NCBI GenBank assembly: GCA_036346395.1
Contig: CM070604.1
Location: forward strand, 45,163,662 to 45,227,661
Length of the DNA stretch: 64,000 nt
Direction of reading: 5' to 3'
Source: Hsuehochloa calcarea
Lineage: Eukaryota > Streptophyta > Magnoliopsida > Poales > Poaceae
Part shown: piece by piece, positions 1 through 12,389 of the stretch
How the letters are laid out: each line of letters begins with the position of its first letter
Numbering within the stretch: position 1 is the stretch's first letter
Notes under the pieces: generated by a model
What the model was told of the DNA's origin: nothing
Databases searched by the model: none
What the model saw: the letters and a program-made list of their open reading frames with translations, nothing else
Program-made: the position numbers and the translations under genes

Positions 1-159
1 AAGGCCCTTAGGCATTGTTGCAAGCCATACTATTATCTTAATCAATATAAGAGTTTCAGTTGAGCTTTCTTAAAATATGTTGTTGGGTTTTACCTACCCC
101 GCTTAGTTCTACAACTTATCTCGTGCTTGCTACCTTATCTAACCCCTGGAGATTCACGG

Positions 160-1000
160 ATGGTTCAGACTCGTCAAGCTGCTGCAAGTGGTTCCGATAC
201 TCCAGTATTAGAAGGACGGGAGCAAATCCCCGGAGAAGCAATTCCACCACAAGCACCTTCAGTCGATATGCAGAATTTTGGAGCATTCATGACAGCTCAG
301 ACCCAGCTGATGCACACCATGATGAATCAGATGCAAGCTATGAATAACCAGAACAACAACAATCAGTATCACAATGGAGCCCCAGTTGCTCATGGTCACA
401 ATGGATCATCAAGTTGGCGGAGTTTATGAGAACCCGCCCACCAACCTTTTACGGACATGTCTCACGGTGAAGGCGATGATTGGCTTCGTGTCATTGAGAG
501 AAAGTGCGATCACTCAATGCGGCGATCATGAAAAAGTTCATGACGCCTCTCACGGATGGAAGGCATTGCCGTGAATGGTGGGAAAACTTTGTCTGCCGCA
601 TGGAACGCCACAAGATATTACTTGGGAAGAGTTCACAACGCGCCGCCCGATATCATGTACGGAAGGAATTATGGATCGAAGAAGGATGAATTCCGTGCTC
701 TCAAGCAAGGAGGAATGTCGGTGATCGATTACCTCAACAAGTTCTCTCAACTTGCTCGATATCTTTGCGAAGATGTCGCCACCGACAAGGCTCGTCGAGT
801 CGTTTTACGAAAGGATTGAACATCGGACTTCAAGTCAACTTGATCGCCCACACCTTTCACGATTTTCAAGAGTTGATCAACAAGACTTTGATTCTAGAGG
901 ATAAGCGTAAGGAATTGGAAGATCATCGTAGCGCAGAATGGCTCGGCAAGGAAGTCACCAACCCGGTGAGGGCAAGAATGATTCCACCGCAGCTTTAGCC
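160..1000 (+). pseudogene. Element A gag remnant
   Basis: The reading frame opens at the ATG at 160 with a MVQTRQAAAS-like chromovirus gag N-terminus and a Q/N-rich stretch (residues about 55-80). Frame changes follow near 430, 540 and 820. The capsid-like segment at 556-1000 carries the usual W..L..F..Y pattern and a YLNKFSQLARY-type helix. No single frame spans the gene. In life, gag forms the virus-like particle around the element RNA. No intact zinc knuckle could be placed in 1000-1300, which is more frameshifted still. Confidence 0.75.
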
Positions 1001-1469
1001 GTTTTCCACCACGAGTGCGCGGACCACCGCACCAACTTCAAACCTCGCCCGATTGCTCGAAACTTCCGCAACCCCGCACTCAACCCCAATCCGATAAGCA
1101 ACCCACGTAATACAACGAGTTTGCTTTACAGCCGTCGGCAGGGCATTTCGCCAACCGATGTCCGCAGAATGGGACTATCACTCGATGACGCTTCAACCTT
1201 GGGAACACACCGGCCAAGACACGGTACAAGGCAACCATCAAGGAACTTCTCAAGCTACCGGTCAATCCGAGGAGCACCGCCATCGCTGGTCGAGGTCGTG
1301 TCAACCACGCCACTCTAGAAGGAGCCCAAGAAGCACCCGACGTTGTCTTGGGTAAGTTCCTAGTAAATTCAAGATACACGCATCGATTACTTTGATTACG
1401 AGCTTCGCATTCGCTTGTTTCGGAATTTTTGCAACTAAGAACAAATTGGAAGTTATGCATCTTAAGCAT

Positions 1470-1730
1470 ACTCTGTTAGTCCATACCGAGCAGAGCTAAG
1501 TTCTAAAGTTGGATGTTTAGGAGCTAGGCTACTTATAGGTGGAGTTGAGTTTCTAGCCAACCTAATAGTTCTAGACACTCGGACCATAGATGTCATCCTT
1601 GGTATGGATTGGTTATCCAAACATAAAGCGATGATAGATTGTGGCAAGAGCCGTGACAATAGAGGATACCACAGAAAGAAAGTTGAATTCCTAGCCACCT
1701 CGATGCGTGATGGACATTTGGTAGTCAACG
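1470..1730 (+). pseudogene. Element A aspartic protease remnant
   Basis: The C-terminal protease signature ([17 protein letters not shown]) is readable from about 1590. It follows a stop-ridden stretch where the catalytic D-S/T-G region would lie. This type of protease releases gag and pol from the polyprotein. The catalytic aspartate motif is not recognisable, so the domain is inactive. Confidence 0.65.
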
Positions 1731-1789
1731 ATCAAGACAGCTTTGGAAGACGTACTGTAGTCGAGATTACCCAGATGTATTTCGGAAGA

Positions 1790-2470
1790 ATTACGGGAAT
1801 GCCACCGGACCGTGACATTGAATTTGTCATCGATCTAGTGCCGAGAACAAAGACCAATTTCAAGAGACCCTATCGGATGCCATCGATGAACTTGTGGAAA
1901 TGAAGAAGCGGATAGAAGAACTACTTGAGAAAGGTTTTGTAAGACCTAGTTAAATCGCCATGGGGAGCACCGTTTTGTTTGTCAAGAAGAAAGATGGAAG
2001 TATGAGAATGTGTATCGATTATCGTTCTCTCAACGAAGTCACCATCAAGAACAAGTACCCATTGCCCGAATAGATGATTTGTTCGACCGGATGAAAGGAG
2101 CCGAGTATTCTCCAAGATCGATCTGCGATCGAGTTATCATCGATTAAAGATTTGTCCTAAGGATGTACCGAAGACCGCTTTCTCAACCCGGTATGGACAT
2201 TATGAATTTCTAGTCATGTCTTTTGGATTGACTAATGCCCCTGCCTATTTCATGAACATGATGAACAAAGTATTCATGGAATATTTGGATAAGTTCGTGG
2301 TAGTATTCATTGATGATATTTTGGTATACTCAAAGTCAGAAGAAGAACATACATAACATTTGAGATTAATCCTAGAGAAGCTCAGAGGACATCAGTTGTA
2401 TGCCAAGTTCAGCAAGTGTGATTTTTGGAAGAAGAAAGTTGATTTTCTCGGTCATATGATGACAAAGAAG
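1790..2470 (+). pseudogene. Element A reverse transcriptase remnant
   Basis: Fragments of all RT blocks appear across three frames: the [16 protein letters not shown] block near 1990, the [15 protein letters not shown] block near 2210, and an intact [10 protein letters not shown] active-site block near 2310. Single-base losses near 1950, 2065 and 2110 and an in-frame stop near 2355 break the frame. The catalytic YxDD-equivalent is preserved, but the protein cannot be made. Confidence 0.85.
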
Positions 2471-3100
2471 GAGTAGCAATTGACCGGAAAGGTTAAAGTC
2501 AGAATGAATTGGGAGCACCAAGACGGTTACTCAAATTCGTAGTTTCTTGGGAATGGCAGGATACTATCGTCGTTTCATTGAAGGGTTCTCAACGATTGCT
2601 AAGCCTCTTACGCAATTATTGAAGAAAGAGAAGAAGTACATTTGGACCCCAGCTTGTGAAGAAAGTTTTCAAGAATTGAAGAAACGTCTGACTTCAGCCC
2701 CAGTGCTAGTTTTGCCGGATATTAGTAAGGATTTTGATATCTACTGTGATGCTTCGCGTCAAGGACTAGGATGTGTCCTTATGCAAGAAGGAAGAGTTGT
2801 CGCTTATGCGTCAAGGCAATTAAGACCTCATGAAGAGAACTATCCTACCCATGATTTGGAACTAGTCAGAGTGCATGCCTTGAAGATTTGGCGTCATTAT
2901 CTCATCGAGAATCATTGTGAAGTCTACAGATCATAAGAGCACAGAAGTACATATTCACTCGATCGATTTGAACATGAGATGCAGAAGATGGTTGGAATTA
3001 ATAAAGGATTATAATCTTGGAATCCATTACCATCCCGGTAAGGCCAATGTAGTTGCAGGATGCACCGAGTCGTAAGAGCTCTTGCAATGCTCGAAGCAAA
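2471..3100 (+). pseudogene. Element A RNase H remnant
   Basis: The connection block ([22 protein letters not shown]) at 2547 leads into Ty3-type RNase H: IYCDAS with the first acidic residue near 2740, then the ASRQLRPHE block at 2810. The second half (3000-3080) is shifted and truncated before the usual ADALSR motif. A single open frame covers 2547-2936 (129 codons). Confidence 0.85.
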
Positions 3101-3163
3101 GAGTTGTGTTCGAACTTGGGAGGAATTCGGAAGCTACTGACTAGAAGTTGTTCCTAAGGATTT

Positions 3164-4110
3164 GTGGCCAGTTTGGAAGTGCAGTCTACTCTGGAGAAAC
3201 AGATTCGTGAAGCGCAACCTAAGGATTCTGAGTTTGCTGATCTCAAGAAGAAGATGTCAGAAGGAAAATTTAAAGACTTCACCGTGGATGATCAGGATAT
3301 ACTGTGGATCAATGGACGTATCTGTGTACCAGATATGGATGGATTAAGACAGCTGATTCTGAAGGAAGCCCATGACTCAAAGTATTCAATTCACCCTGGA
3401 AGCACTAAGATGTATCAGGATGTTAAGAATAAGTTTTGGTGGCCAAACTTAAAGCGAGACGTCGCAGAGTTCGTTGCTTTATGCGACGTGTGTCAGAAAG
3501 TAAAGGCCGAACATCAGAGACCAGCAGGTTTGCTACAACCGCTGAAGATACCAGAATGGAAGTGGGAAGAGATCGGTATGGATTTCATTACCGGATTACC
3601 CAAGACTCAATCAGGTTATGATTCGATTTGGGTAATAGTGGATCGTTTGACTAAGGTTGCCCATTTCTTGCCAGTCAAAACCACTTACTCAGGAGACCGC
3701 TTGGCGGAATTGTATATGTCAAAAATCGTCAGTCTGCACGGTGTGCCTAAGAAGATAGTGTCAGATCGAGGATCTCAATTCACCTCTCGTTTCTGGCAGA
3801 GTCTACATGAAGCCACAGGAACTCATCGAATTTCAAGATCGCTTATCATCCACGAGATGGATGGACAGATGAAAGAGTCAACCGAGATATTAGAAGATAT
3901 GTTGAGAGCACTGTGCCTTAGCTAATGCTACCATTGGGATAAAAGTTTGCCGTATGCGAAATTCTCGTACAACAACGATTATCAAGCGGTTTGCGGATGT
4001 CGCCATTTGAAGCTCATGCGGTCGTGCTGCAGAACTCCGTTGAATTGGTCGAGACAATGAGCGTGTAGTGTTCGGGCGATATTATTCAGAAGTCAAGAAC
4101 AAGTTGCTAT
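3164..4110 (+). pseudogene. Element A integrase remnant
   Basis: A 253-codon frame (3164-3925) contains the HHCC zinc motif (IHPGSTKM near residue 75, CDVCQKVKAEH near 108). It also has the core with its first catalytic Asp (GMDFITGLP, about residue 138) and second (VSDRGSQF, about 204). The third region is altered, where an expected NGQTER-type motif reads with an insertion near 3860, and the frame stops at 3925. The remaining core and C-terminal part (3940-4380) is recognisable only in pieces. Confidence 0.85.
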
Positions 4111-4385
4111 GATCGAGAGAGGTTAAAGATAGCCCACCCGAGCAAAAGAGTTATGCCGATAATCGTCGTCGTGACCTCGACTTTGAACCAGAGGATTTTG
4201 TGTATCTTGAGTTACTCCGCTCGAGAGGTGTTAAGAGATTCCACACCAAAGGGAAGCTTGCTCCAAGGTATGTGGGTCCATTCAAGGTTTTGGAACGCCG
4301 TGGAGAAGTTGCGTGCAGCTTGGAGCTACCACGATCGTTAGCGAGTGCATGATGTCTTTCATGTCTCTCACCAAGAAGTGTCTTC

Positions 4386-4604
4386 GTGTGCGGAAGAGCG
4401 CACCCGTTGGAGTCAATTGAACTGAAGAAAGATCTCACATACAAAGAGCAACCTGTCAGTATTTTGGATATCGCAGAGCGCCGCACCAGAAGCAAGACTG
4501 TTCGTTTCTGCAAAGTCCAGTGGAGTAACCACTCAGAAGGAGAAGCAACGTGGGAACGTGAAGAAGAGTTAAAAGCCGAGTTCCCTAGCCTTTTCTCTAG
4601 CTAG
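4386..4604 (+). pseudogene. Element A chromodomain end of pol
   Basis: This short frame ends in ILDIAERRTRSKTVRFCKVQ followed by the WSNHSEGEATWE block and a terminal LKAEFPSLFSS. That is the C-terminal chromodomain of chromoviral integrases, which directs insertion toward particular chromatin. A near-identical copy lies on the minus strand at 22125-22321 in element A'. The domain itself looks intact, but it is separated from integrase by frameshifts. Confidence 0.85.
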
Positions 4605-4630
4605 CCAGAATCTCGGGGACGAGATTCGTT

Positions 4631-4644
4631 TAAGGGGGGGAGGT
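4631..4644 (+). other. Polypurine tract of element A
   Basis: A G7-containing purine run lies directly before the LTR start and would prime plus-strand DNA synthesis. The same tract is found in inverse orientation at 22127-22140 beside A'. Confidence 0.85.
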
Positions 4645-4645
4645 T

Positions 4646-7600
4646 TGTAACATCCCAATTTTCAGAGCTTTTAAAATCTTTTAAATATTGGTAGCAAGAG
4701 AAATTATCATTTGGATTTATTGAATATTAACTTAAAAAGCTTAATATGGACTTTAAGGACAAATTGATTTAATGTGCTTAATCCCAACATCAACAATTGT
4801 CAAAACTATTTTATTTAGATTCTATATGCTTGGATATATTTTACAGAATTTTCTGGAATTTTTCCAAAGTTAATTGCTATTTTCTATTAGCCATTTGTAT
4901 TTTCTGGATTTATTTAAAAGAAAATCAAAGAAAAACCCTTGAATGATGTTGGGCGAAGCCCAACACTATTCCACGGCAGCCCAGCTCGCCTCGGCCCACT
5001 CCCGCGCGTCACCGCCTTCCCCGCTCGGATGGACGCCGCGTGTCTCCTCCCGCCGATCGCAGCCGCCCTCGCGTCGCTCGCTCTCGGCTTGGATTGAAAT
5101 CGACGCCGCGCTTTCGCCTGCTGCGCTTTCCTCACTCGCCGACCGGTGGGGCCGTCGATGCCGCGTCGTCGTCGTCTCCATGGACTCTTCCTCGCGCCGC
5201 CTCGCCCTTCCTTCTTTGCGCCGCCTCCATTTCGCCTCGGATTCGCTCCGCCGTCTATAAAAGGCCCCGACCCCATCCCAATCTCTTCGCCTCTCTCCTC
5301 CTCCAAACCCCGAGTCGCCGTCCTTGCCTCGTCTCGTTGCGCGCATTGCCTGAAGACCGCCGCCGCCGCAACCTCGTCACCACCGCCTTCCGCTGCCTCT
5401 CGAGCTCCGTTGGCGTGCAACCACCGCCTCCGAGTGTGCAATAACTGGCTTCGCATTGCCGCCTTCGCTGTTGCCCTTCGCCGCCTCCTTCGCCGTTGCG
5501 CCTCGTCCGACAACGGGAGTTCGCCCGCCGCCGCCTTCCTTCGCCGCCCCGGTGAGTCGCCTCTCAAGCCCCGCCGCTAACCCCAGCCAGCCGCTATCTC
5601 TCCGGCAACCCATTTGCTACTCCGCCACCGGTCGCCGCCGTCGCCGTCGCCGCGCCGGAGAGGACCCGCCTCCGTTTTCCTCTGTTTCCCTTCGGTAGAC
5701 GTGGCGGCCAAGTCGGCGACCACGGCCGCCGCCCGGCCGAGGTGGCGCTGCGTGTGCCGCGTCGATTGCTGCGCGGCGGCGCCGCTCCACCGCCACTCAC
5801 TCTCGGCTCGGTGGATTTGGTCCACCGTGAGTAGAGAGGTCGACAGTGGGGCCCACACACAAGATCTGATTTTAATTAAATTCTTTTTCCCGGCTGACGC
5901 AAGCATTGCGCAATAATTCGATTTTCCTTTATAAAATTAATTCGGGAAATTCGAGAAAATCCAATTTAGGGTTTTATTGATTTTCCAATCTTCCAAAGCC
6001 CATATCTTTTGCATCCGAACTCCAATTGAGCCCATTCAAATTTGTAAATTCATATAAAATTCAGATCTATTTATTTATGAATTTTATTTAATTTTTGGAG
6101 TTTGTTTTGCCTCTGTTATTTATTTGTTTGTTTCTTTTGTCTCGTTTGCGAGTAGACGTCGATACTTCGGGGAATTTTGCAGAAGAAGGAGCACCTCAAG
6201 ACCAAGACCAATATCTAGATCTATTCCAAGGCAAGTTATACCTTTGATCATTTTGAACCCAGTTTTCAAAATACTTTGTTTCAATGTATTGCATTCTATA
6301 TCAAGTAATTATTTAAATGCTTTTGGGTATAGTTATTAATCCAAATTGTTATGCCACCTTGTCTATTGTATGCTATGATCTTTTGTCACCCTAGGTTGGT
6401 TAATAATTAGTTGGTATTATCGTAGCACCAACGTGGGTTGGTCAGATACGATTAGACTGCTTAGCCATGCCACGAGTCATCATTTCATGTGAGAGTTGCA
6501 AATTATAAATTTGACTAAGTGATTATGGAACTGTGTGATGAATCTGTGTGTCTTTGTGTCTTTGTTACTCGTTGATGGCATGTGTTGCACTTAATCAACA
6601 GGGTGGGAAAAGATTTAGACTGAGGCAAGTGGTGGATTCTGTGTGAATGGTGGATCTGTGTGATATAAACTTTGTGATTTGGGAAAAACTGGAAGTCTTG
6701 CCTTAGTCAATTAAGGACTTAACTTTGTGCGCCATTGAACTGGGCCTTACTGTACGACCACATGCCTAGTATGGGTGGGCCTCGACTTAGTAAGTTATGG
6801 AGTCTTGACATTGACAACTCAGGTTGTATTTAAGCTATGTGATGGGTTTGGAGGTGTGATATGTCACATCGCGGGATGGTTCATTGCATCCTGTCCAATG
6901 GTGTGTGTCGTTCCAAGGGTCAGTGTACAAATTGACGGCGATAAAGCACGCCAGAGTGTCATTGTTTGAGATGAAGTCTCGAAAGGTTTTGTTATGGTCG
7001 CTGATCGCTACACCGATTATATCGTGTGGGTAAAGTGTACAACCTCTGCGAGTGTTTAAACCAATCTATTCGAATAGCCGCGTCCTCGGTTATGGACATG
7101 CTCGGAATTTCACACGAGGGTAGATTTTCATAAAACAATTGGGAAAGGGTCACCGTGTGAGATAACTTGTTCACCAGTGTGAAAGAACTTGATTAGACTG
7201 TGTGTCCTTTGTGAAATCAATTGTTAACTTATTATTGTCTATTTGTTTTGAATTACGCTTTCAATCTATTATTTGTATTCAATTGCAAATGTTGCATTTC
7301 GCAAAATAACCACGAAGCCATTCCTTTGGAATAAGCCATCATGTATAAATGCATTCTGTGGTATGACTTGCGAGTACGGTGTGTACTCACTCTTGCTAAA
7401 CAAATCAACAGAAGTGGAGGAGTCGTCGCCTGCTTTTGAAGAGGAGTTCTACGAAGGTTGAACGTTAGGGTCTTGATCCCAGTCGGTTGCCTGTGGTAAA
7501 TTGATGGGAGCCACCGGAGTTTATTTCGTTTCATTGCGGTTTATTTCTTTATTGTCGACCTTGCATGGCTTAATAAATGTAACACTCGACCATAAGGTCC

Positions 7601-7755
7601 CAACAGATTATTTGTTATTTGAATGTACTCGTTTATTCTTATATTCGTTGTATGGATGTGATATTTCATCAATGTTGACACTGTGTGCACTAGCGTGATC
7701 CTGGACTAGTGCAGAATACACAGAGGGTCCAGATTTGCATATTTGGGTCCCGACA
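4646..7755 (+). repeat. 3' LTR of element A
   Basis: The LTR begins TGTAACATCC and ends GGGTCCCGACA, giving TG...CA ends, and is about 3.11 kb long. It has an AT-rich start and a GC-rich block (4975-5860) upstream of and around a TATA box (TATAAAAG at 5256-5263). A poly(A) signal AATAAA sits at 7572. It contains the 12-bp palindrome CTATTCGAATAG (7066-7077) and the GAGTAC/GTACTC hairpin (7372-7388), both found in other LTRs here. Many open frames in the GC-rich block are compositional. Confidence 0.9.
5256..5263 (+). promoter_or_regulatory. TATA box of LTR A
   Basis: TATAAAAG lies inside the GC-rich part of the LTR, the expected position for the element's own RNA polymerase II promoter. A corresponding TATAAATA is found in A' on the minus strand at 21357-21364. 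Confidence 0.6.
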
Positions 7756-7784
7756 TTTCTCCAAGTGTTCAAGTCCCCTTAAGA

Positions 7785-9843
7785 CGGTCCGACTTGGTAA
7801 GTCAAGTTCTGGGAGCCACCATTCCAGGACTCCACCAGCATCTAGTGATCCTCTCTCTCAGGGTAACTCCGAGAGAGGTGGGATCAAGCATGCTTTCTCC
7901 AAATTTGACCGCCTCCCGCAGATCTCATTTGCGAACGGAGACAGTTATAACCCGGAGTTCCCCTACCTGGAGGGGATTACTCCAAGTCGCCAGATGGTGT
8001 CCCTCGAGCACTCCTCAAGCGGGGAGGCCTCGAGCGCAAGTGAGAATCATCAACGGGAGGTCTTCGTCCTTCCCCCAAATCAGGGTCAGCCTCATGGAGG
8101 CCGAGATAAGAACACTCCCCGAAGATCACACACTGCGCCCCCTCGTGGTAATGGCAAGGGCACCACCGCTGGCGAGAGAGAACCAACACTCACGATGAAC
8201 GCGAGGGAAATCCTCGACATTCTCGCACTCCACTAAGAAGGCCTCAAAGACACGAGGAGGAGGATTTTGATGTCGTCGAAGAAAGAAAATTGCGATCGTA
8301 AGAACTCGCTCGGGCGCATTCAACATCGATCGGAGGTACAAGAACTCCGGGACATCAACGACTTGCTCGAGAATCCCAGTCAAGAGCTTGCTCGAACGCC
8401 AGGGTACGATCTCTTTGCTGAAGAGATTACGCAAAGACTTCGAACTGTGATGACAAGACTGGAGGTACCTCATCGACAACATTCAGGTAGTCGCAGCAAT
8501 ACGACTTCCTCAGATACCAGTCAATCGAATATTTCTCTACGAAGGAATCGACACGGCCATAAGGCGAATCGACCCCCTATTCGGAGAAATACCTTTCGAT
8601 CAGCTGAAGATCAAGAAGCCCCTCGGAGAGGTGACCATTCACCACTTCGACAAAGAAATTCACAACGAGTGGAATACGAGGAGTATTCTCCTCGTGAGAA
8701 CGAGGCCTACTACGTAGCAGTCACCATTCACGGGTATCGTCGTATACGATCACCTGGTGACATTAACCCTTCTTTCCTACAAAGAAGGCGCCAAGAAGTG
8801 ATTACCGGATGCCGGGCATTTTCGCCTGACCTTCGAGCAGTTCGCTGGCCACCTCATTTTCGACCAGTGAACATGGAGAAATTTGATGGATCTCAAAATC
8901 CCATCGAATTTCTTCAGATCTATACAACAGCTGTCCGAGCAGCAGGAGGAGGAGAGCATGTAATGGCGAATTACCTTCCGACTGTGCTCGAAGGATCCGC
9001 TCGATCGTGGTTATTAAACCAACCACTCGAGTCGATCTACTCTTGGCAACACCTCTGTGATCTTCTACAGGCGAATTTCCAAGGCACATACAACCGCCCT
9101 GGAAAAGAAGACGACTTGCACCGGATAAAACAGAACAACAACGAGACTTTGCGTCAATTCATCAAACGCTTTAGTCAGGTTCGTAACTCAATTCCGGAAA
9201 TTTCTGATTCCTCTGTGATCAGGGCTTTTAAGCAAGGAGTCCGCAGTAGAAGAATAACGGAGGACATTGCTCAATCCTCCCAACATCATTCTTAGAACTC
9301 TTCGAGATGGCCGATCGATATGCAACTGCTTCTGAGGCAGTCGAGTGGAACAACACTATCGATCGAGAAACATATACTCCTCGAGAGCCAGGTGAAGTTG
9401 GTAAGGATAAAAAAGCAAAAAAGTCCAAGAAGAAAATAAAAAAACCACAAACCAGTGGTTCCAAGGAGGTTCTGGCCGTGAAAGATGGAGAGCCCCAAAC
9501 CACCAAGTCGTACCCTGATCAAGGCAAAGGTAAGCGCCCTGATCGTAGGAACGACAAACCAAGGTGGTGTCCTTTTCATAAAAAGGAAGGACATGACCTC
9601 CGGAACCGCCGAAGTTTTCCAAAGAAAGCTCGAGGACTACTACAACAAAGAAAGCACCACTCCCTACTCTCGGCGGTAGGACATACGAGTGGCCAAAAGT
9701 CGTCGGATGATGAGGAGATGCTGTTCCAAGATCCGCAACATACCGTTGAGCACATCTACGAGGATCATCGACATACGACTCCAAACGACAACTTAAAGTC
9801 ACGGACGAGAGGTAAATTCTATACATACTCCTCTCGTCAATAA
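7785..9843 (+). pseudogene. Element B gag remnant
   Basis: Three overlapping frames (7785-8236, 8267-9295, 9307-9843) together form a Tat gag. The capsid core from about 8850 has the signature FRPVNMEKFDGSQNPIEFL, then YLPTVLEGSARSWLL and FQGTYNRPGKEDDL. Further on come a lysine-rich linker and a zinc-knuckle remnant (WCPFHKKEGHDL). Stops at 8236 and 9295 separate the pieces. The apparent start at 7709 actually lies inside LTR A, so that N-terminus is a junction artefact. Confidence 0.85.
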
Positions 9844-9851
9844 ATTACCAA

Positions 9852-10265
9852 GTGGTGGAAGTTACCATCTCTTTTGAGAAGGATGACTGCCCAATCACTA
9901 CGAGTCGATCAGGTCGATATCCGATTGTGGTCGAACCCACCATCAACAACTGTCGGGTCAATCGAGTGTTGGTTGATGGTGGTAGTTCTTTGAACATATT
10001 ATTTACTAATGCCCTGGACGAGATGCAAGTACCAGGACAAAGGTAAGGCGATGACGATACTCCTTTCATGGAATCGCATCGGTCTTCACCAAACCTATTG
10101 GTCAAGTTTCTCTTCCTTTAACATTCGGCTCACCAAGTAATTTCGAGACGGAGAAAGTCTCCTTTGATGTGGTCGATTTCGATACGGCATATAACGCCAT
10201 ACTCGGACGACCAACTTTGGCAAAATTCTTAATGGCTACTCATTACGGTATCAATGTCTTAAGAT
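9852..10265 (+). pseudogene. Element B protease remnant
   Basis: The catalytic motif appears as VLVDGGSSLNILF (about residues 40-52 of the first frame), the Tat variant of the retropepsin D-[ST]-G loop. After a frameshift near 10045 the second half continues, ending in the flap/ILGRP block (YNAILGRPTLAKF near 10190). It is broken but well preserved in sequence. Confidence 0.85.
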
Positions 10266-10532
10266 GCCAGGTCCCAAAGGAGTGATCACCATTCAGTGTG
10301 ACAAAAAGATGGCGTATAGTCATGACCGTCGATCCTCGAGATGGTTGGTCAAATACCAACTCGAGATGAAAGTCGACCTTCGACTAGCAAGTCGGCCTAA
10401 AGTCGCACAAAGCCGAACGACCAAGTCAAAGAGGTTCCTCCGACGCTTGAAGAACCCTCGAAGACTGCGCATCGGAAGACTTCCACCCCAAATAGGAAGA
10501 CGCCCTCATTACCTTCCTCCGAGCTAACGCAG

Positions 10533-11150
10533 ATGTCTTTGCGTGGCAAGCATCCGACATGCCCGAGTCCCTGTGGAGGTGATCGAGCATGTGCTAGCTT
10601 TACGGCCGATAAAGTACCAGTAAAAAAAATTACGGAGATTTGCCCCGATCGACGAGATGCTATTAAATCGAGTTGGATAAGCTACTTAAAGGGCTTTATA
10701 AGAGAAGTTAACCACCCGAGTGGTTGGCTAACCTGTAATGGTCAAAAGTCAAGCGGCAAATGGCGTATGTGCGTGGACTTTACCGATCTTAATAAAGCTT
10801 GTCCAAAAGATGATTTCCCTTTACCTCGTATCGATCACCGGTTGATTCAAGCTGCAGTTGTGAGATATTAAGTTTTTAGATGCATATTCGGATACCACCG
10901 GATCAATATGTGTTTAAACGATGAAGAAAAGACCGCATTCATTACTCCATTTGGTACCTTTTGCTATGTCAAAATGCCATTTGGTCTAAAGAATGCGGTG
11001 CTTCTTTCAACGCTTAATGCAATCGACTTTTTCATCTCAATTAGGCCGAATTTGGAAGCCTATGTTGATGATCTAGTCGTAAAAGCATTAAGAGATTTAA
11101 TCATATCAGCGACCTACAAGAAACATTCGACAACCTCGTAAAGCACCGCT
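10533..11150 (+). pseudogene. Element B reverse transcriptase remnant
   Basis: RT blocks WRMCVDFTDLNKACPKDDFP (near 10760), FITPFGTFCYVKMPFGLKNA (near 10935) and the active-site block YVDDLVVK (near 11065) are readable. A stop at 10870 and several small indels break the frame. The YVDD active site is intact. The intervening 10266-10530 encodes the degraded protease-RT linker. Confidence 0.85.
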
Positions 11151-11159
11151 TAAAACTCA

Positions 11160-11600
11160 ATCCAGAGAAGTGTGTGTTTGGAATTTCTTGAGAAAATTGC
11201 TTGGATTCCTAGTATCCGAGCGAGGAATCAAGCAAATCTGAAAAATAAAAGCCATCCTCCGGATCGTCCTCCAAACACAAAAAGGAAGTTCGAAACTCAC
11301 TTTGGGTGCATGGCGGCTTTAAGTCGTTTCATTGCACGACTAGGAGAAAAGGACTACCTTTCTTTAAACTTCTCGGAGACATGAAGGTTTTGAGTGGTCG
11401 AGCGAGGCAAACACGCCTTTGAGGATGTCAAGAGGTATCTTTTGAGTGCTCTGCTCGGTTTCTCCAAAGCCGGAAGAGACGCTCTTAATTTACCTAGTCG
11501 CCACGCCACGCAAAGCGACAAGCGCGATTAGTCGTAGAGCGTGAAAACGCACAACGACCGGTTTACTACGTTAGCGAAGTTTTACACGGGCCTAAGGAGC
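11160..11600 (+). pseudogene. Element B RNase H region remnant
   Basis: After the YVDD block, the thumb/connection region is recognisable in shifted frames (FLGCMAALSRFIARLGEK-like near 11300). A weak RNase H segment follows around 11400-11600. Too many indels are present to place catalytic residues. Confidence 0.55.
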
Positions 11601-11879
11601 GTTACCCTCGAGTCCAAAACTTCTATATGCCCTCCTCATGTCTTCGAGGAAATGCGGCATTATTTTGAGACGCACAAAATAGTCATGCTTGCGAGTTTCC
11701 TTTGGGAGCAATCCTCCATAATAAGGAAACAATGGGGCGCATGGCAAAATGGTCGATTGAACTTGGGAGTTCGACCTCCATTTCGTGTCCCGAACGGCCA
11801 TAAAATCGAGATCTTGGCGGACTTTGTCGCGAATGGACAAATCTGAACTCGTTCAGGATCCCGATCTACAATTCCCACG

Positions 11880-12160
11880 ACCGATGGATGATGTACTTTG
11901 ACGGGTCACTTACTTTAAGTGGCTCGAAATTCGGGTGGTCTGGTATCTCCTAACGGAGAAACCTTAAAGTATGCCATACAATTAAACTTTCGGGCTACTA
12001 ACAATGTGGCGAGTACGAAGGTTTGCTAGGCGGCATACGAGCTGCGAAAGCACTCTCAATTAAATCGACTACTCGTGAGAGGAGACTCTCAACTAGTCGT
12101 GAATCAAATCGGAAAGAGTACGGTGCTCTAACTCAACAATGGCTCGGTACTTATCGAAGC
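11880..12160 (+). pseudogene. Element B second (aRNH-type) RNase H remnant
   Basis: The segment starts with the block WMMYFDGSLTLSGS (first acidic residue at about 11900). It continues through a GGIRAAKALSI block containing the expected helix (near 12030) and a degraded RGDSQLVV-like region (near 12080). A dual RNase H of this kind is known from Tat elements. Frame changes prevent translation. Confidence 0.7.
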
Positions 12161-12389
12161 ACGTAAGCTAGAAAAACATTTTTAGGTTTCGAGGTACAAT
12201 TTATCCCTCGAAGGATAATTTCCTCATGAACCAACTTGCTCGGATGGCTTCTTCCCGATCCACGGTACCAAAAGGAGTTTTCTTGGAGCAACTCCAAAAC
12301 CGTCTCTCGTTGAAGAACCGAAACACCTCCTCTTGAGATGGCCTCATTAGATTACGAGGATACTGGATGACTCCCATCTACGAGTATCT

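Larger units (their letters stand above)
1..7755 (+). mobile_element. Element A: Ty3/gypsy chromovirus, 5' part outside window
   Basis: The degraded gag-protease-RT-RNase H-integrase-chromodomain order on the plus strand is diagnostic of a Ty3/gypsy chromovirus. A polypurine tract and a 3.1-kb 3' LTR follow. The 5' LTR and primer binding site lie left of the window. The element ends at 7755, and Tat-type gag sequence of element B starts immediately, so A is inserted inside B. The expected target duplication is TTTCT (7756-7760), with its partner outside the window. The long LTR plus chromodomain resembles the Del/Tekay group (RIRE3/RIRE8-like architecture); that placement is inference. Confidence 0.9.

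Noticed and set aside
4914..5916. Many long open frames on both strands
   Set aside because: GC-rich promoter block of LTR A. Stops are rare by composition, and the same region in A' does not conserve any of these frames.
7709..8236. Open frame starting in LTR A and running into B gag
   Set aside because: The start lies inside the inserted LTR, so the N-terminus is a junction artefact; only the part after 7756 belongs to B.
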